A program made the position numbers and the translations under genes. 64,000 nucleotides of DNA from contig NZ_JAFFIX010000003.1 of NCBI RefSeq assembly GCF_016916835.1, positions 372,001 through 436,000 of the forward strand, given 5' to 3'. Below the pieces are notes generated by a model, which made no database searches, was not told the origin of the DNA, and was given only the letters and a program-made list of their open reading frames with translations. This stretch comes from Actinacidiphila bryophytorum. GTDB lineage: Bacteria > Actinomycetota > Actinomycetes > Streptomycetales > Streptomycetaceae. Shown piece by piece: positions 34,681-44,047 of the stretch; the first letter of the stretch is position 1; every line of letters starts with the position of its first letter.

Positions 34681-36843
34681 ATGGAAGCCATGGATTACGA
34701 GGGCACGCACGGCTACGGCCACGGCCAGGGGCGGCCGGGTGACGGCCCGCCCGGCGCGCCGGCCCCGCCGTCCGCACCGCCCAGGCCCGGCACCCCGGTC
34801 CCGCGGCCCGCCGCGCCGCCGCCGATGCCGGTCAAGGCGCCGCCCGCCTCCGCCCTGGAGATCTGGCTGCGCACCCCCCGCGCCGCCGACGCCCCCGGCA
34901 TCTACGGCTTCGGCCACACCCCCCGCCCCAAACCTGACCCCAGGCGGCTGCCCGCCAGGCGGCTCCTCGGCGGCGCCCTGCTCAGCCTGCTGGTCGGGCT
35001 GCTGGTCTGGTCGGTGTTCAGGGACGGCTACTTCGACTTCTGGATCTGGCCGGCGATATGGGTCACGCCCGACCACTGGCGCAGCGGCGCCGGCGGCGAC
35101 ACCAACGCCTTCAACATCGTCACCCGCATCTGGGCCTGGCTGTGCACCCTCGCGCTCGCCTGGATCTGCGCCAGGATCGGCAACTGGGGCCAGGTGTGGC
35201 GGCGCTTCGTGACGCCCGCGCTGAGCAGGCTCGTCGACGAGCCGGACAAGGGCAGCGCAGCCGCCGTCCAGGCCGGCCTGCCCGACCCCGTCGAATGGCC
35301 GGAGCTGCGCGCCGCGCAGCGCCACGCACTCGCCGACCGCCTCACCACCGAAGTCCGCACCGGCCGCATGAACGACGTCGACTACACCCGCATCAGCCGC
35401 GCCTGGCGCGCAGCGCTGTCCGACCCCGGCGGGCTCGACGCCTTCACCGACGGCGTGCTGCGCGACGGGGGAGCGGCCTGCGGGCACCCCTCGGGCGCGC
35501 GCGACCTGCCGCACCGCGCCGCACCGCACGACCTGCTGGCCCGGCAGGTGCGGATCGGCCGCGGCGTCGAGGACGACCGCAACCCCTACCAGCACCGCGG
35601 TTCCGGCATCGCCCTCGACCCGACGCTGCTGGGCACGGGGCTCGTCGTGGTCGGTCCCTCGGGGTCGGGCAAGACCCGGCAGGTGGTGCGCCCGGTCGCC
35701 GAGTCGCTGTGCCTGCAGGCGCTGGCGGGGCAGGCCGCCGTCGTCGTGGTCGGCGTGGCGGGCGCGGACCTCGGACCCGCCGACGCCTACGACGTCGTCA
35801 TCGGGCTCGCCGACCCGGCGTCGCGCTACGACCTGGACCTCTACGGCACCGACGACCCCGACGCGGCAGCGGCGACCCTCGCGGAGGCGCTGGTCGACGC
35901 ACAGGGCAGCGGCGACGTGCGCAGGGCGGCGACCGCCCTGGGCCAGATCCTCGGCCCCTTCGCCGCCGCCCGCGGCCGCTTCCCCGCCGTCTCCGAGCTG
36001 CGCGAGCTGCTGGACGGCACCCCGCACGCCTTCGCCGCCCTCCGCCAGGAGCTGGACGCGGCGGGCGCGCCAGGGATGGTCAGGGAGCTGAACGCCCGCG
36101 AGCGGCAGACCGGGCAGCGCGGCGACATCGGCCCGGTGCTCGCCGACCGGGTCGCGCTGTTCGACCGGCCGGCCTTCGCGGGCTTCTTCGACGTCACGGG
36201 CCGCACCCGGCCCTTCTCCATGCGCGCACTCGAACACCCGGTGCGGGTGCGCGTCGACCTGCCGCGGCACGGCCACGCCGAGGCCGCCAGGATCCTGGTG
36301 CGGCTGGTGCTCGCGCAGTTCACCGCCGCGGCCGTCGCGCGGCGGGACCGCTCGCTCTTCGCCTGCCTGGTGGTCGACGACGCCGGGCACGCGGTCACCC
36401 CGGAGTCGGTGCGCGGCTTCGCCCGGCTGCGTTCCGCGAACGCCGGCGTCCTGATGGCGCTGCGGACCCTGGACGACGTTCCCGAGGACCTGCGGACGGC
36501 GCTGCTCGGCGCGATGGGGTGCCGGATGGCGATGTCCGGGGTCACCACCTGGGACGGCAAGCGCTTCGCCGAGGCATGGGGGACCACCTGGGTGGAGACC
36601 AGGGACATCACCAGGACCCCCGACCAGTCCGGCGGCCTGCCGCGGCGGCTCAGCCGCGGGGTGCGCAAGCTCTTCACCGGCGAGGCGGTCACCACGGAGT
36701 CGGTGACGGTCAGGGAGGTGGAGCGGGAGCGGTGGTCAGCCTCCGACCTCGCGCACTCGGTGCCGACCGGGCACGCGGTGCTGTCGCTGACGGCGACCGC
36801 GGGCGAGCACGCCCCGCCGATCCTGCTGGACCTGCGCGGCTGA
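34681..36843 (+). CDS. Membrane-anchored P-loop ATPase, distantly like conjugation/FtsK-type motor proteins
   Basis: 720 residues from the ATG at 34681 (a second Met three codons on is possible). A Pro/Gly-rich head is followed by two hydrophobic segments (about residues 97-115 and 150-167), so the large C-terminal part is probably cytosolic. The P-loop is GPSGSGKT with Lys331, and CLVVDDAGH with Asp566/Asp567 fits Walker B in its hydrophobic strand-DD form. VVVGVAGADLGPADAYDVVIGLADPASRYDLD and GVLMALRTLDDVPEDLR resemble the TraG/VirD4/FtsK layout (loose inference). Streptomycetes carry a similar gene next to the PucR regulator, as I remember. Real function unknown. Confidence 0.8.
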   Translation: MEAMDYEGTHGYGHGQGRPGDGPPGAPAPPSAPPRPGTPVPRPAAPPPMPVKAPPASALEIWLRTPRAADAPGIYGFGHTPRPKPDPRRLPARRLLGGALLSLLVGLLVWSVFRDGYFDFWIWPAIWVTPDHWRSGAGGDTNAFNIVTRIWAWLCTLALAWICARIGNWGQVWRRFVTPALSRLVDEPDKGSAAAVQAGLPDPVEWPELRAAQRHALADRLTTEVRTGRMNDVDYTRISRAWRAALSDPGGLDAFTDGVLRDGGAACGHPSGARDLPHRAAPHDLLARQVRIGRGVEDDRNPYQHRGSGIALDPTLLGTGLVVVGPSGSGKTRQVVRPVAESLCLQALAGQAAVVVVGVAGADLGPADAYDVVIGLADPASRYDLDLYGTDDPDAAAATLAEALVDAQGSGDVRRAATALGQILGPFAAARGRFPAVSELRELLDGTPHAFAALRQELDAAGAPGMVRELNARERQTGQRGDIGPVLADRVALFDRPAFAGFFDVTGRTRPFSMRALEHPVRVRVDLPRHGHAEAARILVRLVLAQFTAAAVARRDRSLFACLVVDDAGHAVTPESVRGFARLRSANAGVLMALRTLDDVPEDLRTALLGAMGCRMAMSGVTTWDGKRFAEAWGTTWVETRDITRTPDQSGGLPRRLSRGVRKLFTGEAVTTESVTVREVERERWSASDLAHSVPTGHAVLSLTATAGEHAPPILLDLRG

Positions 36844-36996
36844 GGCGCGGGCGACGCCCGGGTGGCCCGGGTGACGGTCCGGTGATGCGCGGGTGCAGCC
36901 GAGGTGACGGGCCGCGCCTGTACGGTGCGGCACAATTGAAGGGGGCGACCACTCCCGGTCGGCCAAAAGTCCAGCGATTGCCGGTAACTGGTCCGT

Positions 36997-38550
36997 ATGC
37001 CGCTCACCCTCGCGTCCCTCGTGCAGCACTCGGCGCTCAAGCTGACCGTCCTCGCCGGGAAGGACCGGCTGGACTGCGAGGTCCGTTGGGTGCACACCAG
37101 CGAGCTGGACGACCCCGGCCCGTACCTGGAGGGCGGCGAACTGCTGCTGACCACCGGGCTCAAGCTGGAGGTCGGCGACCCCGAGGCGATGCGCGGCTAT
37201 GTGCGGCGGCTGACCGCCGCGAAGGTCGTCGGGCTGGGCTTCGGCGTCGGGGTGGGCCACGACAGCGTCCCCGACGCCCTGGTGGCGGCGGCAGAGCGGG
37301 CCGGGCTGCCGCTGCTGGAAGTGCCGCGCAGGACGCCCTTCATCGCGATCAGCAAGACCGTGTCCGCGGCGCTCGCGGCCGAGCGCTACAAGGCGGTGAC
37401 CGCGGGGTTCGACGCCCAGCGCGAGCTGACCCGGGCCGCGCTCGCCCCCGACGGCACCGCGGCGCTGCTGGCCCGGCTGGCAGCCCACCTCGACGGCTGG
37501 GCCGCGCTCTACGACGCGTCGGGCACGGTGGTCGCCGCCGCACCGGAGTGGGCGGGCCGCCGCGCCGCCCGGCTGGCCGGCGAGATCGACCGGCTGCGGG
37601 ACATCCAGGGGCACGCGGGGGCCGCCGTCGCAGGCCCCGCGGGCAGCGAGGACCGGGTCGAGATCCAGTCGCTGGGCACCGGGCGCCGTCCGCGCGGCTT
37701 CCTCGCGGTCGGCACCGAGGAGCGCCTCGACACCTCTGCGCGTTACGTCGTGCACGCCGCCGTGGCCCTGCTGACCCTCTCGCTGGAGCAGTCCCGCACC
37801 CTGCAGGACGCGCACACCCGGCTGGCCGCGGCGCTGCTGCGGATGCTGCTGGCCGGCGAGGCCGGCCACGCCCGCAGCGTCGCCGGCGCCCTCTACCGCG
37901 GCCTGCTCGACCACCCGGTGCGGGTGCTGATCGCCGAGCCCTCCGACGCCCAGCGCGGCCCCGAGGCCCTGGCTCTGCTGGCCGAGCGGGTCGAGGCGGC
38001 TGCCGCCCGCTCGGGCGACCCGCTACTGGCGATCCACGAGGACGGCCGGCTGATCGTGCTGGCCGCGCAGGACGCCACCGCGCTGGCCGCGGCGGCCGAC
38101 CTGGCCGAGGCGGAGGACGCATTGGCCGCGGGGCTGTCTGCCGCGGTTGCGCCCGAGGAGGTGCCGGAGGCGCACCGGCAGGCCGAGCGGGCGCTGGCCG
38201 TCGCGGTCCGCAGGGGCCGCAACCTGGTCGAGCACGGCGAGGTGGGCGCGGGCTCCGTGCTGCCGCTGCTGGCGGACGACGCCGTGCGGGCCTTCGCCGA
38301 GGGCCTGCTGCGGCCGCTGCGCGAGCACGACGCGACCTCGCGCGGCGACCTGGTCGCCTCGCTGCACGCCTGGCTCTCCCACCACGGCCAGTGGGACGCG
38401 GCGGCGGCCGACCTGGGCGTGCACCGGCACACCCTGCGCTACCGGATGCGGCGCGTCGAGGAGATCCTCGGCCGTTCCCTGGACGATCCCGATGTGCGCA
38501 TGGAGCTGTGGCTGGCCCTCAAGACCGAGGCCGAGACCGGCTCGGCCTGA
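36997..38550 (+). CDS. PucR-family transcriptional regulator
   Basis: 517 residues from the ATG at 36997. The N-terminal PucR domain (LTLASLVQHSALKLTVLAGKDRLDCEVRWVHTSEL) senses a ligand; a GGDEF-like central part (SLEQSRTLQDAHTRLAAALL) and a C-terminal HTH_30 (AAADLGVHRHTLRYRMRRVEEILGR) follow. PucR proteins regulate purine, polyamine or nitrogen-compound catabolism; I recall Streptomyces homologues at this position being tied to polyamine and GABA use, but this needs checking. It ends 9 bp from the convergent Trypco1 gene. Confidence 0.92.
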   Translation: MPLTLASLVQHSALKLTVLAGKDRLDCEVRWVHTSELDDPGPYLEGGELLLTTGLKLEVGDPEAMRGYVRRLTAAKVVGLGFGVGVGHDSVPDALVAAAERAGLPLLEVPRRTPFIAISKTVSAALAAERYKAVTAGFDAQRELTRAALAPDGTAALLARLAAHLDGWAALYDASGTVVAAAPEWAGRRAARLAGEIDRLRDIQGHAGAAVAGPAGSEDRVEIQSLGTGRRPRGFLAVGTEERLDTSARYVVHAAVALLTLSLEQSRTLQDAHTRLAAALLRMLLAGEAGHARSVAGALYRGLLDHPVRVLIAEPSDAQRGPEALALLAERVEAAAARSGDPLLAIHEDGRLIVLAAQDATALAAAADLAEAEDALAAGLSAAVAPEEVPEAHRQAERALAVAVRRGRNLVEHGEVGAGSVLPLLADDAVRAFAEGLLRPLREHDATSRGDLVASLHAWLSHHGQWDAAAADLGVHRHTLRYRMRRVEEILGRSLDDPDVRMELWLALKTEAETGSA

Positions 38551-38559
38551 CCGGCCCCG

Positions 38560-38994
38560 TCACGGCGCCGACGTCGCGCCCGCGCCCGCGCCCGTACCCG
38601 TACCGCCGGAAGCGGCCGCCGCCCTGCGGGCCGCCAGGTCCCAGGACAGCCGGACGGTCAGCCCCGCCTCCGTCCCGGCCTCTGCGATGACGCCGAGCAG
38701 CTGCCCCGACTTCACCGCCAGCTTGAGGCCGAACTCCACCTCGAAGGCGTCGGGGGAGCCGGCGGCGCCGCCCTCGGTGATGGTCTGCGCGGCCCAGCGG
38801 CCGACGCTGCGCACGGTGTCGCGGACCCCTTCCAGGGTCAGGGTGACCGCGGAGCCCATCGCGGCGGCCCGTGAGCGTACGCCCACGTCGTCGTAGTCGC
38901 CGTGCTCGTCGGGGTGCTGGAAGGGCACCTCGCCGACGATCTCCGCCTCCACCGTCGAGCCGTCGTCCAGTGCGATCGTGACCGTCTGCGCCAT
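38560..38994 (-). CDS. Trypco1-domain (CU044_2847-type) protein
   Basis: 144 residues from the ATG at 38994, with GGGAGGGG upstream. VTIALDDGSTVEAEIVGEVPFQ, then LEGVRDTVRSVGRWAAQTI and PDAFEVEFGLKLAVKSGQLLGVIAEAGTEAGLTVRLSW are the sequence blocks I associate with the trypsin-co-occurring domain 1 family. The C terminus is a low-complexity Gly/Ala/Thr tail. Family knowledge: such proteins accompany trypsin-like proteases and NTPases in proposed actinobacterial conflict or signalling systems. Here the only trypsin-like protein is at 57868-61668, about 19 kb away, so a direct partnership is speculative. No neighbour shares its operon. Confidence 0.8.
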   Translation of the reverse strand: MAQTVTIALDDGSTVEAEIVGEVPFQHPDEHGDYDDVGVRSRAAAMGSAVTLTLEGVRDTVRSVGRWAAQTITEGGAAGSPDAFEVEFGLKLAVKSGQLLGVIAEAGTEAGLTVRLSWDLAARRAAAASGGTGTGAGAGATSAP

Positions 38995-39201
38995 CGCCCG
39001 TCCCCTCCCGTGCCAGGGGCGCCAGGATATTGCCGGCGGCCGCGGGGCGGGGCCGCTTCCGGCGCACGCGGCCCGCCCGGCTGCGCTGGCCATTCCGTAG
39101 CGCGCCGGCGTACGCGTACTCCGCCGTGGACAACGTGGCCCGCCGCGGCCCGCGCCTACCGTTGCAGGCAGCGACACCGGCGACAGAAGGGCGGAAGAAC
39201 C

Positions 39202-40656
39202 GTGACGACCGCAGCCCCGTACGCGTTCTGGCTGGCGGGCCGGCAGGCCACCGGCACCGGCGCCTTCGACGTGACCAGCCCCTGGGACGGCGCCCTGGTC
39301 GGCCGGGTGAGCGTGCCGGACGACGCGCAGGTCGAGCAGGCGGTCGCGGCGGCCGAGGCCGCGGCGGCCGGGTTCTCCGCGACGCCCGCGCATGTGCGCG
39401 CGTCGGCGCTCGACCATGTCTCGCGGCGGCTGGCCGAGCGCAGCGAGGAGATCGCCCGGCTGATCACCGCGGAGAACGGCAAGCCCCTGAAGTGGGCGCG
39501 GGGTGAGGTCGGCCGCGCGGTGTCGGTCTTCCGCTGGGCCGCAGAGGAAGCCCGCCGCTTCAACTCCGGCGAGGCGCAGCGGCTGGACACCGACCCGGGC
39601 GGTGTCGGCAGGCTCGCGCTGACCCGGCGCTTCGGGCGCGGCCCTGTGCTGGGCATCGCCCCCTTCAACTTCCCGCTGAACCTGGTGGCCCACAAGGTCG
39701 CCCCGGCCCTCGCCGTCGGCGTGCCGATCATCCTCAAGCCGGCGCCCGCGACCCCGCTGTCGGCGCTGCTGCTCGGCGAGATCCTGGCCGAGACCGAAGG
39801 ACTGCCGGCCGGCTCCTGGAGCGTCCTGCCGGTGCCCAACGACCGGATGCCCGCGCTGGTGCAGGACCCGCGGCTGCCGGTGATCTCCTTCACCGGCTCC
39901 GACACCGTGGGCCACGCCATCGCCGACTCGGTGCCGCGCAAGCACGTCACCTTGGAGCTGGGCGGCAACGCGGCGGCCGTGGTGCTCGCCGACTGGTCGT
40001 CGGACGCCGACCTGGACTGGGCGGCGGGCCGGATCGCGACCTTCGCCAACTACCAGGGCGGCCAGTCCTGCATCTCCGTGCAGCGGGTCGTCGCCGACGC
40101 GGCCGTCTACGACGCCCTGGCCGAGCGCATCGTGGCCAAGGTCCGCGAGCAGGCCACCGGCGACCCCGCGGACGAGGCCACCGACGTCGGCCCGCTGGTG
40201 AACGAGGCCGCGGCCGTACGCGTCGCCGACTGGGTGGACGACGCGGTGGCCAAGGGCGCCAAGCTGCTGACCGGCGGCACCCGCGACGGGGCCAGTTACG
40301 CCCCCACCGTGCTGGCCGACCTGCCCGCCGACGCCGTACTCGCCACCGAGGAGGCCTTCGGCCCCGTCCTGTCACTGCATCGGGTCAACGGCCCCGCGGA
40401 AGCCTTCGCGGCCGTCAACGACTCCCGCTTCGGCCTGCAGGCCGGCGTCTTCACCCACGACCTGCAGCTGGCCTTCCGCGCCCACCGCGAGCTGGAGGTC
40501 GGCGGCGTGGTCATCGGCGACGCGCCCTCCTACCGGGCCGACCAGATGCCCTACGGCGGCGTCAAGGACTCCGGCTCGGGGCGCGAGGGCGTGAAGTACG
40601 CGATGGAGGACTACACCTACGAAAGGGTCCTGGTCCTCACCGGCCTCGACCTGTGA
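39202..40656 (+). CDS. NAD(P)-dependent aldehyde dehydrogenase
   Basis: 484 residues from the GTG at 39202. APFNFPLNLVAHKVAPALAVG, general-base Glu in LELGGNAAAVV, catalytic Cys290 in GGQSCISVQRV and VEVGGVVIGDAPSYRADQMPYGGVKDSGSGREG are clear ALDH features. The LNLVAHKVAP pattern places it with the lactaldehyde/phosphonoacetaldehyde/GAPN-like branch rather than with MmsA. Succinate semialdehyde is an attractive substrate because gabT lies nearby and no other obvious SSADH is present, but the sequence does not prove it. A GC-rich hairpin follows. Confidence 0.88.
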   Translation: MTTAAPYAFWLAGRQATGTGAFDVTSPWDGALVGRVSVPDDAQVEQAVAAAEAAAAGFSATPAHVRASALDHVSRRLAERSEEIARLITAENGKPLKWARGEVGRAVSVFRWAAEEARRFNSGEAQRLDTDPGGVGRLALTRRFGRGPVLGIAPFNFPLNLVAHKVAPALAVGVPIILKPAPATPLSALLLGEILAETEGLPAGSWSVLPVPNDRMPALVQDPRLPVISFTGSDTVGHAIADSVPRKHVTLELGGNAAAVVLADWSSDADLDWAAGRIATFANYQGGQSCISVQRVVADAAVYDALAERIVAKVREQATGDPADEATDVGPLVNEAAAVRVADWVDDAVAKGAKLLTGGTRDGASYAPTVLADLPADAVLATEEAFGPVLSLHRVNGPAEAFAAVNDSRFGLQAGVFTHDLQLAFRAHRELEVGGVVIGDAPSYRADQMPYGGVKDSGSGREGVKYAMEDYTYERVLVLTGLDL

Positions 40657-40663
40657 GCGGCCG

Positions 40664-40698
40664 GCCCGGGGCGCGGACCTCGCTCCTGCGCCCCGGGC
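40664..40698 (+). terminator. Hairpin after aldehyde dehydrogenase
   Basis: Perfect 11-bp stem GCCCGGGGCGC (40664-40674) / GCGCCCCGGGC (40688-40698), loop of 13 nt, starting 7 bp after the stop codon. No T-run. Confidence 0.6.
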
Positions 40699-40744
40699 TG
40701 ACGCCTCGTCTGGTGGGGTCGGCGGAAATCGGGTAGTACGGACA

Positions 40745-40771
40745 GGTAGCACCGGTCGGTAACCGGCTACC
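40745..40771 (+). promoter_or_regulatory. Candidate operator upstream of acyl-CoA dehydrogenase gene
   Basis: Interrupted palindrome: GGTAG and CCGGT on the left match ACCGG and CTACC on the right, with 2 extra bases (CA) in the left arm and a CGGTA centre. It ends 16 bp before the GTG start. The size and form suit a TetR-type operator of a fatty-acid gene; no matching regulator was recognised next to it. Confidence 0.4.
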
Positions 40772-40787
40772 CGGAGGTGACGCAACC

Positions 40788-42710
40788 GTGTCCGCACCCG
40801 CCGCAACACGCAAGGTCTCAGAACGCGAAGCACGCCAGGTGGCCGAGGCCGCCCGCGAGCGGGACTGGCACCGCCCGAGCTTCGCCAAGGAGCTGTTCCT
40901 CGGCCGCTTCCGCCTCGACCTGATCAACCCCTACCCGCAGCCGTCGCCCGACGCCGTCGCCAAGGGCGAGGAGTTCCTCGCCCGGCTGCGGGACTTCTGC
41001 GAGACCTCCATCGACGGCGCCAGGATCGACCGCGAGGCGCGCATCCCGGACGAGACGATCCTCGGCCTGAAGGAGCTGGGCGCCCTCGGCATGAAGATCG
41101 ACCCCGCCTACGGCGGGCTCGGCCTCACCCAGGTGTACTACAACAAGGCGCTCGCCCTGGTCGGCTCCGCGAGCCCCGCCGTCGGTGCCCTGCTGTCCGC
41201 GCACCAGTCGATCGGCGTACCGCAGCCGGTGAAGATGTTCGGCACCAAGGAGCAGAAGGAGGCATTCCTGCCGCGCTGCGCCCGCAGCGACATCAGCGCC
41301 TTCCTGCTCACCGAGCCCGACGTCGGCTCCGACCCGGCCAGGCTCGCCACCGCGGCCGTCCCCGACGGGGACGACTACGTGCTCGACGGCGTGAAGCTGT
41401 GGACCACCAACGGCGTCGTCGCCGACCTGCTGGTCGTCATGGCCCGGGTGCCCGCATCCGAGGGCCACAAGGGCGGCATCACCGCCTTCGTCGTAGAGGC
41501 CGCGGCCGAGGGCGTCACCGTCGAGCACCGCAACGCCTTCATGGGCCTGCGCGGCATCGAGAACGGCGTGACCCGCTTCCACCAGGTGCGGGTGCCGGCC
41601 GCCAACCGCATCGGCCCCGAGGGCGCGGGCCTGAAGATCGCGCTGACCACCCTCAACACCGGGCGGCTCTCGCTGCCGGCCGGCTGCGTCGGCGCCGCCA
41701 AGTGGTGCCTGAAGGTCGCCAGGCAGTGGTCCGCGGCCCGCGAGCAGTGGGGCAGGCCCATCGCCGAGCACGAGGCCGTCGGCTCCAAGATCGCCTACAT
41801 CGCCGCCACCACCTTCGCCCTCGAAGCGGTGCTCGACCTGTCCTCGCAGATGGCCGACGAGGAGCGCAACGACATCAGGATCGAGGCGGCACTGGCCAAG
41901 CTCTACGGCTCGGAGGCGGCCTGCCTGATCGCCGACGAGCTGGTGCAGATCCGCGGCGGCCGCGGCTTCGAGACCGCGGACTCGCTGGCCGCCCGCGGCG
42001 AGCGGGCCGTACCCGCCGAGCAGCTGCTGCGCGACCTGCGGATCAACCGGATCTTCGAGGGCTCCACCGAGATCATGCACCTGCTGATCGCCCGGGAGGC
42101 CGTCGACGCCCACCTGTCGGTCGCCGGCGACCTCATCGACCCGGACGTCTCGCTCGGCGACAAGGCGAGGGCAGGCGCCAAGGCCGGCGGCTTCTACGCC
42201 AAGTGGCTGCCCAAGCTCGTCGCGGGACCCGGGCAGCTGCCGACCTCGTACGCCGAGTTCGACGGCCTGGCCACCCACCTGCGCTACGTCGAGCGCAGCG
42301 CACGCAAGCTGGCACGCTGCACCTTCTACGCCATGTCGCGCTGGCAGGGCCGGATGGAGACCAAGCAGAACTTCCTCGCCCGCATCGTGGACATCGGCGC
42401 GGAGCTGTTCGCGATGAGCGCCGCGTGCGTCCGTGCCCAGCACCTGGCGGCGAGCGGCGACAACGGGCCGCAGGCGCGGCAGCTGGCCGACACCTTCTGC
42501 AAGCAGGCGCGGGTGCGTACCGACGAGCTGTTCGCCCGGCTGTGGACCAACACTGACAGCGCCGACCGCGCCCTGACCAGGGCGGTGCTGCGCGGGGACG
42601 CCGAGTGGCTGGAAGCGGGCGTCGTCGACCCCAGCCGGGAGGGCCCGTGGATCGCGCCGGCCGAGCCCGGCCCGTCGCAGACCCCCAACGTGCACCGGCC
42701 CGTGCACTGA
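40788..42710 (+). CDS. Acyl-CoA dehydrogenase (long, about 640 residues)
   Basis: 640 residues from the GTG at 40788 behind CCGGAGGTGA. The first 75 residues are extra relative to 380-residue acyl-CoA dehydrogenases. The core shows LGALGMKIDPAYGGLGL, SAFLLTEPDVGSDPARLATAA (FAD/substrate site), FMGLRGIENGVTRFHQVRVP, and the FAD-binding C-terminal REQWGRPIAEHEAVG and IRGGRGFETADSL; an additional helical C-terminal domain follows. The FadE-type fold oxidises acyl-CoA to trans-2-enoyl-CoA with electron transfer to ETF. Chain length preference unknown. It is not in an operon with beta-oxidation genes. Confidence 0.92.
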   Translation: MSAPAATRKVSEREARQVAEAARERDWHRPSFAKELFLGRFRLDLINPYPQPSPDAVAKGEEFLARLRDFCETSIDGARIDREARIPDETILGLKELGALGMKIDPAYGGLGLTQVYYNKALALVGSASPAVGALLSAHQSIGVPQPVKMFGTKEQKEAFLPRCARSDISAFLLTEPDVGSDPARLATAAVPDGDDYVLDGVKLWTTNGVVADLLVVMARVPASEGHKGGITAFVVEAAAEGVTVEHRNAFMGLRGIENGVTRFHQVRVPAANRIGPEGAGLKIALTTLNTGRLSLPAGCVGAAKWCLKVARQWSAAREQWGRPIAEHEAVGSKIAYIAATTFALEAVLDLSSQMADEERNDIRIEAALAKLYGSEAACLIADELVQIRGGRGFETADSLAARGERAVPAEQLLRDLRINRIFEGSTEIMHLLIAREAVDAHLSVAGDLIDPDVSLGDKARAGAKAGGFYAKWLPKLVAGPGQLPTSYAEFDGLATHLRYVERSARKLARCTFYAMSRWQGRMETKQNFLARIVDIGAELFAMSAACVRAQHLAASGDNGPQARQLADTFCKQARVRTDELFARLWTNTDSADRALTRAVLRGDAEWLEAGVVDPSREGPWIAPAEPGPSQTPNVHRPVH

Positions 42711-42727
42711 GCCCCGCCGCGGCCGAT

Positions 42728-42762
42728 CGCCGTCCACAGCCCGCGCGGGGCAGTGGACGGCG
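42728..42762 (+). terminator. Hairpin between acyl-CoA dehydrogenase and dxr
   Basis: Perfect 10-bp stem CGCCGTCCAC (42728-42737) / GTGGACGGCG (42753-42762), loop of 15 nt, 18 bp after the stop codon and 28 bp before dxr. Either a terminator or part of the dxr leader. Confidence 0.55.
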
Positions 42763-42790
42763 CACCGCTTCCGCACGACACAATGGCCCC

Positions 42791-44047
42791 ATGACGGATG
42801 CTCTCGCAGACCCGCACTACCGCCCGCACACCGCCGGCGAACCGGCGAACGGCGGCCCCCGCGACATCGTGATCCTCGGCTCCACGGGGTCGATCGGAAC
42901 CCAGGCCATCGACGTGGTGCTCCGCAACCCGGACCGCTTCCGCGTCACCGCGATCTCCGCCGCCGGCAGCCGGGTCAGGCTGCTCGCCGAGCAGGCCCAC
43001 CAGCTGCGCGTACAGACCGTTGCCGTCTCCGACGAGGCAGCGGTCGGCCCGCTGCGCGAGCTGCTGGCCGAGCTGTACGGACCCGGAGAAGCGCTGCCCG
43101 AGATCATCGCAGGACCGGGCGCGGCCACCGAGGCCGCCGCCCTGGAATGCCACTCCGTGCTCAACGGCATCACCGGCTCCATCGGCCTGCGCCCCACGCT
43201 GGCCGCGCTGCAGGCCGACCGGGTGCTGATCCTGGCCAACAAGGAGTCGCTCATCGTCGGCGGCCCCCTGGTCAAGGCGCTGGCCAAGCCCGGCCAGATC
43301 GTGCCCGTCGACTCCGAGCACTCCGCGCTCTTCCAGGCCATGATGGCCGGCCGCCGCCAGGAGGTGCGCAAGCTCCTGGTCACCGCCTCCGGTGGCCCCT
43401 TCCGCGGCCGCAGCAGGGCCGAGCTGGCCGCGGTCACCCCCGCTGACGCACTGGCGCACCCCACCTGGGACATGGGCCCGGTCATCACCGTCAACTCCGC
43501 GACGCTGGTCAACAAGGGCCTTGAGGTGATCGAGGCGCACCTGCTCTACGACGTCCCCTTCGACCGCATCGAGGTCGTCGTCCACCCCCAGTCGTACATC
43601 CACTCCATGGTCGAGTTCGTCGACGGCTCCACAATTGCCCAGGCCAGCCCGCCGGACATGCGGATGCCGATCGCGCTGGGCCTGGGCTGGCCGGACCGGG
43701 TGCCGGACGCCGCGCCGGCCTTCGACTGGTCCAAGGCGTCCACGTGGGAGTTCTTCCCGCTGGACGAGGACGCCTTCCCCTCGGTCGCACTGGCCCGCCA
43801 TGTCGGTAGCCTCGGGGGCACCGCACCCGCGGTGTTCAACGCGGCCAACGAGGAGTGCGTCGACGCCTTCCTCGCCGGCCGGCTGGCGTTCACCGGGATC
43901 GTGGACACCGTCGCACAGGTCGTCGAGGAACACGGCACACCCGAGCCGGGAACTTCTCTGACGGTCGAGAACGTCCTCGAAGCGGAGGCCTGGGCACGCG
44001 CCCGGGCCGTGGAACTGGCCAGGACATCGGAGGCAACAGGCGTATGA
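42791..44047 (+). CDS. dxr: 1-deoxy-D-xylulose 5-phosphate reductoisomerase
   Basis: 418 residues from the ATG at 42791. NADPH-binding GSTGSIGTQ near residue 30, [12 protein letters not shown], and the metal/substrate motif [11 protein letters not shown], followed by TASGGPFRG and [18 protein letters not shown], are the DXR hallmarks. It converts DXP to 2-C-methyl-D-erythritol 4-phosphate, the first committed step of the MEP isoprenoid pathway and the target of fosmidomycin. Its stop overlaps the start of the site-2 protease gene (ATGA); ispG follows. Confidence 0.97.
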   Translation: MTDALADPHYRPHTAGEPANGGPRDIVILGSTGSIGTQAIDVVLRNPDRFRVTAISAAGSRVRLLAEQAHQLRVQTVAVSDEAAVGPLRELLAELYGPGEALPEIIAGPGAATEAAALECHSVLNGITGSIGLRPTLAALQADRVLILANKESLIVGGPLVKALAKPGQIVPVDSEHSALFQAMMAGRRQEVRKLLVTASGGPFRGRSRAELAAVTPADALAHPTWDMGPVITVNSATLVNKGLEVIEAHLLYDVPFDRIEVVVHPQSYIHSMVEFVDGSTIAQASPPDMRMPIALGLGWPDRVPDAAPAFDWSKASTWEFFPLDEDAFPSVALARHVGSLGGTAPAVFNAANEECVDAFLAGRLAFTGIVDTVAQVVEEHGTPEPGTSLTVENVLEAEAWARARAVELARTSEATGV

